Shown: positions 59,856 to 64,000 of the stretch, in pieces
Layout of the letters: every line of letters starts with the position of its first letter
How positions within the stretch are numbered: position 1 is the first letter of the stretch
NCBI RefSeq assembly: GCF_019991125.1
Contig: NZ_JAGENB010000006.1
Coordinates: 248,001-312,000, forward strand
DNA: 64,000 nucleotides
Direction: 5' to 3'
From: Phyllobacterium calauticae
Lineage (GTDB): Bacteria; Pseudomonadota; Alphaproteobacteria; Rhizobiales; Rhizobiaceae
Notes under the pieces: generated by a model
Databases searched by the model: none
The model's input: only the letters and a program-made list of their open reading frames with translations
What the model was told of the DNA's origin: nothing
Position numbers and translations under genes: made by a program

Positions 59856-60182
59856 ATGCCGCGAATTTGGAAGATTGTTCGGCACGGCTCAGCGGAACCT
59901 TGGGAAAAAATCATCCCTGAGGACCAGGTGGCGACAAGGGACCTGGTCATGCTCCTTAGTAATTTGGCAATGAGCCACTGCCCACCCAGTCCCACGATAC
60001 CAGCGATAAGGGACTACTCGCCCTACACTACGTCGCTCACCAACAGAAACGACCGCTTTGGTAATGTGAGCTACACCATGTACTCCAGCTGCAGCCGCAT
60101 CCACTACATAGCGACTTTGGAGAATCCATCGAATGCCGACGGACCTAACGGACAGAGGCGCCCGCGCCGGAAGGCACCGTGA
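59856..60182 (+). CDS. hypothetical protein (108 aa)
   Basis: Starts right after the preceding stop (TAGATG) with a G-rich site upstream. MPRIWKIVRHGSAEPWEKII at the start; no domain recognised, Pro/Arg-rich end. Could be a real phage gene or a decayed frame. Confidence 0.4.
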   Translation: MPRIWKIVRHGSAEPWEKIIPEDQVATRDLVMLLSNLAMSHCPPSPTIPAIRDYSPYTTSLTNRNDRFGNVSYTMYSSCSRIHYIATLENPSNADGPNGQRRPRRKAP

Positions 60183-60294
60183 AGAATTATTCGCCGCGAT
60201 CATCGCCGTTGCGGAAAATACGGCTCTTGCCTTAGATGCAAAGGCAAAGACAGTCGTCGATATTCGCCTGTTGAAATTGATGACAAAGAAATAA
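60133..60294 (+). CDS. small hypothetical protein (53 aa), paralogue fragment of the 59,616 product
   Basis: Reads MPTDLTDRGARAGRHREELF then AAIIAVAENTALALDAKAKT. The helix AAIIAVAENTALALDA looks like the C-terminal continuation expected for the 79-aa protein upstream. It overlaps the previous frame by 50 bp. Likely one of two degraded copies of a rhizobial small-protein family. Confidence 0.4.
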   Translation: MPTDLTDRGARAGRHREELFAAIIAVAENTALALDAKAKTVVDIRLLKLMTKK

Positions 60295-60495
60295 TGAAAT
60301 GTCCGAAACTTCCAAATAACCAGGACCCGAATGACAGGCGCTACCGGTGCTCAAACTAACTGAAGATGAGTTTATTTGTCACGACTCAACAACGCCACAA
60401 CTATCGCATGGTGAATTCACTTCCATGACGCTTCTGACACGTTTATATATATTCAAGAAGGCCAGTAGACCCGCCTCCTCTTTGGGAGAACTCTG

Positions 60496-61293
60496 TTGCT
60501 ACAAACATTGCTCGGAAAGCTTGGCTTTAACGGCCGAGACATGAGACGCCAACCCTTACCAACCGACATCAATGTCGAAGAGGCTGATGGAGCCATTTAT
60601 GATCAAGACGGGCTGCGGTCTATTCATAACCATGATTTCATGCGGCAACCAAGTTTCAATGCTGCATATCTGCGCGGTATAACGGCGGCCAAACAAGACT
60701 ACATGTGGCATTGGCGCGTACATGTAGGACTTTGGGCCGCTTCTGTTGCAGCTAAGCTCAAAGGTGACTTTGTTGAATGCGGAGTGAACAAGGGATTCTT
60801 ATCGTCCTCTATCATGCAATACCTGGATTGGAACTCTCAGGGCAGGATGTTCTTCCTGCTTGATACATTTGCCGGATTGGACACGAGGTTCATTTCAGAC
60901 GAAGAGGTCGAGAAAGGTGCCGTCGAAAAAAATAAATGGATGATTGAAGTTGGCAATTACATTACCGACGTGGAGCCAGTTCGAGAAAATTTCTCGCAAT
61001 GGCAAAACGTAAAGATCATACAGGGCGCAATACCCGAGACATTGAATCAGATCACGACTAAACGGATTGCATTTGCTAGCATCGATATGAATTGCAGCCC
61101 GCCAGAAGTTGCAGCGATGGAATTTTTGTGGCCAAGACTCGTTGATGGCGCAATGGTCGTGTTCGACGACTATGCATATAATGGCTATCGTCCACAGAAG
61201 GTAGCAATGGACCAGTTTGCCAACGATCGTGGTGTAACAATTCTCTCGCTGCCTACTGGTCAAGGTCTTTTAGTGAAAAGCCCCGGCTATTAG
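60496..61293 (+). CDS. TylF/MycF-family SAM-dependent methyltransferase
   Basis: 265 residues, TTG start with GGGAGAA six bases upstream. SAM-binding motif FVECGVNKGFLSSSI (near residue 91), LLDTFAGLD, and the family C-terminus with the metal-binding aspartates FASIDMNCSPPEV and VVFDDYAYNGYRP. TylF-type enzymes methylate sugar hydroxyls, often on surface polysaccharides or antibiotics. AT-rich and inside the element, so probably cargo. It converges with the lysis genes. Confidence 0.85.
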   Translation: MLQTLLGKLGFNGRDMRRQPLPTDINVEEADGAIYDQDGLRSIHNHDFMRQPSFNAAYLRGITAAKQDYMWHWRVHVGLWAASVAAKLKGDFVECGVNKGFLSSSIMQYLDWNSQGRMFFLLDTFAGLDTRFISDEEVEKGAVEKNKWMIEVGNYITDVEPVRENFSQWQNVKIIQGAIPETLNQITTKRIAFASIDMNCSPPEVAAMEFLWPRLVDGAMVVFDDYAYNGYRPQKVAMDQFANDRGVTILSLPTGQGLLVKSPGY

Positions 61294-61340
61294 CAAATTG
61301 GGCGGATGAAGTATCCGGGGCTTAGATTAGAAGGAATACT

Positions 61341-61643
61341 TTAGACTCGCTTCCCGGGTGCCAATGCTGCCAGGACGGCGTCGAGCCGCCTGTTCGTTTC
61401 TCTCTGACCTTCCCTCATTTCATCGCGCAGTTCCTTGATTGCATCGTCCGTTCGGGTCTGTTGCCCGTCGTGATCGACGCGCCGGACATATTCGTCGCGA
61501 ACGCGATTGATCCGGTCATGGAGCGCATTGTCTCCAGCCTCGCGCGATGCCGTGAGCGAGCGGAAGGCGGCGATGATTGTCCCACCTAGGAACGTGAACA
61601 AGCCCGCAGAAATGCCGATGAGCCATTGTATATCCTTATCCAT
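61341..61643 (-). CDS. holin-like/accessory membrane protein of the lysis cassette
   Basis: 100 residues: one N-terminal transmembrane helix (WLIGISAGLFTFLGGTIIAAF) and a charged coiled-coil tail (KELRDEMREGQRETNRRLDAV). ATG overlaps the stop of the upstream lipoprotein gene (TGATG). Membership of the lysis cassette is inferred from position; holin function is a guess. Confidence 0.65.
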   Translation of the reverse strand: MDKDIQWLIGISAGLFTFLGGTIIAAFRSLTASREAGDNALHDRINRVRDEYVRRVDHDGQQTRTDDAIKELRDEMREGQRETNRRLDAVLAALAPGKRV

Positions 61644-61846
61644 CACCAGCACTTTCGTGTTTTACCGAAGGCATTATGTGAAGCGACCTGATTGGCAAAT
61701 GGCCGGTCAGTTTTCAGAATGAAGACGGATGTCTCAAGGCTCGGGGTCAGCTTGGAGAAACCGTCGCACACATTTTGCTTCGTCGTCGTCTGACAGCCCG
61801 AAATCACCGCACAAAGCAGCAGCATCGGAAGAAGATACCGTTTCAT
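61643..61846 (-). CDS. Rz1-like outer-membrane spanin lipoprotein
   Basis: 67 residues with a lipoprotein signal (MKRYLLPMLLLCAVISGC, lipobox ISGC) and the rhizobial-phage C-terminus ASHNAFGKTRKCW. It starts inside the Rz-like gene in another frame and runs past its end, the classic overlapping Rz/Rz1 layout. AAAGGA sits eight bases before this ATG. Confidence 0.8.
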   Translation of the reverse strand: MKRYLLPMLLLCAVISGCQTTTKQNVCDGFSKLTPSLETSVFILKTDRPFANQVASHNAFGKTRKCW

Positions 61847-62012
61847 TGATTTCATTCCTTTTACGGAGAACCTGCACCGAGGTTTCGAGCGCCGACACAG
61901 CGGCTTGCTGGCGGCCTTCATGCTTGCCATAGAGATAGACAGGGGCAGTGGCGATCAGCACGCCTAGCACAGCCCCTGCCCCGATTTGCCAGTATTTGAG
62001 CGCGGCCAACAT
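61734..62012 (-). CDS. Rz-like inner-membrane spanin
   Basis: 92 residues: N-terminal transmembrane helix (IGAGAVLGVLIATAPVYLYG) and a periplasmic coiled-coil-like part (AAVSALETSVQVLRKRNEIN). Its ATG overlaps the endolysin stop (TGATG). Together with the embedded lipoprotein it would fuse inner and outer membranes at lysis. Confidence 0.78.
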   Translation of the reverse strand: MLAALKYWQIGAGAVLGVLIATAPVYLYGKHEGRQQAAVSALETSVQVLRKRNEINETVSSSDAAALCGDFGLSDDDEAKCVRRFLQADPEP

Positions 62013-62839
62013 CAGGTCAACCCCAATAGCTTGCGGACCTGCGGCATGGAGGTGACGGCATAAATGCCAACGCCGATCAGCACGGCAACAAGGGCAAGCT
62101 GCACCCGCCAATCGAGCGCACCGAAAGCGGCGAGTGGTGTGCCAATGATCGTGGCAAACCACGTCCAGAACCGCTTTGAAGTGCTCAATGACTTGGCAGC
62201 ATCCTTTTTTGTTCCCGAGATCGGCATGGCGGACTTGTCGACGTTACTCGCCGCAGTGGGCGGGAGTCCTGTTGCCTTGACCCGATCAAGAACGGCTTCG
62301 ACGGTCTCAGGCCTGACCAAGGACTTGTTGAGGCCGTCACCGGCATAGAAGGACTGGCCACGGCCGACAGTGCGAGAACCGCCCTTTGTAGCCGCAAGGA
62401 CAGGGAAAGACGCCCATTCCTGCGCGAGGCGCTTGCCAAACTCCGTCCGGTCGATCTTCCCGACCATGAAATCCTCATAGCCCCGCCGTTTCAGGAGGTG
62501 ATAGGCGAGCCGATCCTGAAAGTCAGCGTCAAACGCCTGCGATCCTGATAGACCAAGCTCGCGAGACAGGCCTTGGAGTGTGTCCCGCATGAATTGGGGA
62601 GCGCCGGACGCTGACGAAGCCGTGCCATAGCCCCAGTTCTGTTTCACCCAGGCCTTGTTCGACCAGTTGCGCTGTGCATCCATCAACTCGCCCAGCGTCA
62701 TCTTTGTGATGGGCTTGGGAAGCCGGTTCTGGCGATTGCCGAAGATGATTTCATAGCAATCGGGGGGCGGACTGCCGGCGTCGGTTCGATAAACAAAGTC
62801 GAGCAGCAGCGCCGCCCCGCGAGGGATGGTTCTGTCCAT
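62012..62839 (-). CDS. phage endolysin (lysozyme-like) with C-terminal two-helix membrane tail
   Basis: 275 residues. Residues about 1-190 resemble the muramidase of rhizobial prophages (FGNRQNRLPKPITKMTLGEL, SGAPQFMRDTLQGLSRELGL, YHLLKRRGYEDFM). In homologues I recall, the N-terminal catalytic site reads R-T-E; here it reads YRTDAGSPPPD, an Asp in place of the Glu. Residues about 225-270 form two hydrophobic helices, a holin-like tail. ATG at 62839 has AGGAAATC upstream. First gene of the cassette. Confidence 0.82.
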   Translation of the reverse strand: MDRTIPRGAALLLDFVYRTDAGSPPPDCYEIIFGNRQNRLPKPITKMTLGELMDAQRNWSNKAWVKQNWGYGTASSASGAPQFMRDTLQGLSRELGLSGSQAFDADFQDRLAYHLLKRRGYEDFMVGKIDRTEFGKRLAQEWASFPVLAATKGGSRTVGRGQSFYAGDGLNKSLVRPETVEAVLDRVKATGLPPTAASNVDKSAMPISGTKKDAAKSLSTSKRFWTWFATIIGTPLAAFGALDWRVQLALVAVLIGVGIYAVTSMPQVRKLLGLT

Positions 62840-63139
62840 GATGATTTCCTGTCTTGGTGGTGGAGAGAGAAAAATGTTATGACGCCCTGACAATTCTGGT
62901 CGGGGATCGATCGTGTCTATTGATATGTCTAAATCAATGTGGAGTAAGCACGCGATTCAACGAGCTCTCATCGTGCGTATGGAAACCTTTGAAATAGATG
63001 GCACTATCGTAAAGTTGCATTAATGACGCCAGAATGTTCAGTACGATTCACTGAGCCATGGCGATTGAGTATGACTGCTAGATGCGTATGTTCACGTATC
63101 GCCTACGCTAGCGTTCCCACGATTTGATGGGGTAGAATT
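62840..63139. other. 300-bp gap between endolysin and methyltransferase genes
   Basis: AT-rich and without a gene; must hold divergent start signals for the lysis cassette (- strand) and the methyltransferase (+ strand). I see no clear motif. Confidence 0.4.
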
Positions 63140-63889
63140 ATGGTTTCTAATTCGCAGACGATGTTTAGTGCCGTCTCGCTGTGTCACATCTGCAATGAGC
63201 ACAAAGAATTCGTTGCACCAGACAATTATGAGACTTGTAGAGATGGCCTTCATTCCCCTCAGTGTGGTCATGGTTGGTGCGTCACACGCGAACGAGCCAT
63301 GGCAACGGTTCTATTTTCGTTGTTTAGCCGAGATGAAGTAAAGCAACTTACGATTCACGACGTTGCCCCGGCAGAACGAGGACTGTCCTATTGGTTGTAT
63401 CTCAATGCCGCGAAATTGACGCCCACAGGCTATTTTCCAAACAAGCCGTTTGGCTCTACGGTAGACGGCCTTCGAAACGAAAATTTAGAGAAACAGACAT
63501 TCGATGATCAAATATTTGATGTCGTCACTCATCTCGACGTAATGGAACATCTGTTTGATCCGTTTCTGGCTCTGAGCGAAATCTATCGAACTTTGAAGCC
63601 AGGGGGGTATTGTCTTTTTACGACGCCAACTTACGACAATCGGTCAAAATCTGAACAAGTGGCATTCATTGAGAACGGCAAGCTCAGGATTATTGGTGAA
63701 CCTGAGTATCATGGGAATCCTCAAGACCCTGAGGGTTCCCTTGTTACGTGGAGGTATGGTTACGATCTCCCCAAACTGATCCAAGAGCGAACAGACTTTG
63801 ACGTCGAAGTTCGCCGCTGGCAGTCAAAGGGTGTAGCCGTCATGGGACCCATGAACGAAGTTTATATCTTGCGCAGACCTAACCAATAA
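63140..63889 (+). CDS. class I SAM-dependent methyltransferase with N-terminal Cys-rich segment
   Basis: 249 residues. The N-terminus has clustered cysteines and histidines (CHICNEHKEF, C33, CGHGWC), a possible zinc site. The later half has methyltransferase motifs: DVVTHLDVMEHLFDP (acidic post-I/II region) and LKPGGYCLFTTPTYDN. Motif I is degenerate (LTIHDVAPAERG). Similar proteins sit in polysaccharide and phage-cargo loci; the substrate is unknown. AT-rich. Confidence 0.75.
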   Translation: MVSNSQTMFSAVSLCHICNEHKEFVAPDNYETCRDGLHSPQCGHGWCVTRERAMATVLFSLFSRDEVKQLTIHDVAPAERGLSYWLYLNAAKLTPTGYFPNKPFGSTVDGLRNENLEKQTFDDQIFDVVTHLDVMEHLFDPFLALSEIYRTLKPGGYCLFTTPTYDNRSKSEQVAFIENGKLRIIGEPEYHGNPQDPEGSLVTWRYGYDLPKLIQERTDFDVEVRRWQSKGVAVMGPMNEVYILRRPNQ

Positions 63890-64000
63890 CAGCCAATTGT
63901 CGAACGACGCCACTGGAGTCTTTTACAAACATGCGCCCTGTAATGGGCGTGTCGCTCTGTGTCGCCTATCCACCGAGCCAATGCAAACCGCCTCCTTTTG
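63890..64000. other. right edge of window; possible phage gene 3' remnant on the - strand
   Basis: On the - strand a short frame ends at 63879 and reads ...TPITGRMFVKDSSGVVRQL, with an in-frame stop only seven codons before this stretch. The wording looks like the end of a phage protein. Either a 17-codon peptide from the ATG at 63932, a decayed gene, or chance. Confidence 0.25.

Larger units (their letters stand above)
52988..64000. mobile_element. left part of an integrated element, probably a prophage, at tRNA-Asp
   Basis: Starts at the tRNA-Asp 3' fragment, has a tyrosine integrase 0.7 kb inside, many short unknown genes, AT-richer sequence than the core region and a phage lysis cassette at 61.3-62.8 kb. 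No second copy of the 49-bp core occurs to the right within the window, so the element continues beyond 64,000. Capsid, tail and terminase genes are not seen, so whether it is an intact prophage is open. Confidence 0.8.

Noticed and set aside
1-64000. CRISPR arrays, rRNA genes, insertion sequences
   Set aside because: No regularly spaced repeats, rRNA-like sequence, transposase frames or IS ends were seen.

Overview
The window looks like a chromosomal segment of an alphaproteobacterium of the order Hyphomicrobiales (Rhizobiales), probably close to the Brucella/Ochrobactrum/Phyllobacterium branch. I infer this from gene content and order read directly: pyrB-pyrC-plsY-dprA-topA-rnr, divK-pleD, DUF3572-dinB, lolD-lolC-proS, and a complete nuoA-N operon continuing into birA, RNase J, methylmalonyl-CoA epimerase and DUF1467. 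DUF982 and DUF983 proteins and GTTC-N7-GTTC LexA boxes point the same way. I cannot fix the genus.

Layout. 1-12.5 kb (+ strand) carries the end of an ABC transporter ATPase, pyrimidine synthesis (pyrB and a metal-ligand-less dihydroorotase homologue), plsY, dprA, topA, rnr and small housekeeping genes. 12.7-16.6 kb is a subtilisin-type autotransporter with a compositionally patchy passenger. 17-26 kb holds rpmG, the divK-pleD cell-cycle/c-di-GMP pair, dinB with a LexA box, an AraC/GyrI-like regulator, dnaE and a histidine phosphatase. At 26.7 kb a 28-residue membrane peptide gene, missed by normal ORF length cut-offs, sits behind a perfect LexA box and resembles the Caulobacter SOS division inhibitor SidA in size, topology and control. 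27-30 kb is proS-lolC-lolD. An 848-bp gap with a strong terminator, possibly an sRNA, and a GT2 glycosyltransferase follow. 32-51 kb, all on the - strand, is the Complex I operon and its downstream genes; it includes an extra gene between nuoF and nuoG whose C-terminus is a paralogue of the C-terminal extension of NuoE. An MFS exporter ends the core region.

From 52,988 to the right edge the DNA is an integrated element, most likely a prophage. It starts at a 49-bp tRNA-Asp 3' fragment (an attachment-site scar), followed by a tyrosine integrase. It carries a divergent SOS module: a UvrD/Rep-like helicase on one side; two small genes and a YedK/HMCES-type SRAP protein on the other. Two LexA boxes lie between them, each just downstream of a -35-like hexamer. 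Next come small membrane and hypothetical proteins, a collapsed second SRAP gene, a TylF-type methyltransferase, a lysis cassette (endolysin with a two-helix tail, Rz-like and embedded Rz1-like spanins, holin-like protein) and a second methyltransferase. The element runs past 64,000; an intact tRNA-Asp is predicted at its far end.

The main theme I see beyond housekeeping is DNA damage response: dinB, the SidA-like peptide and the prophage helicase/SRAP module all carry the alphaproteobacterial LexA motif.
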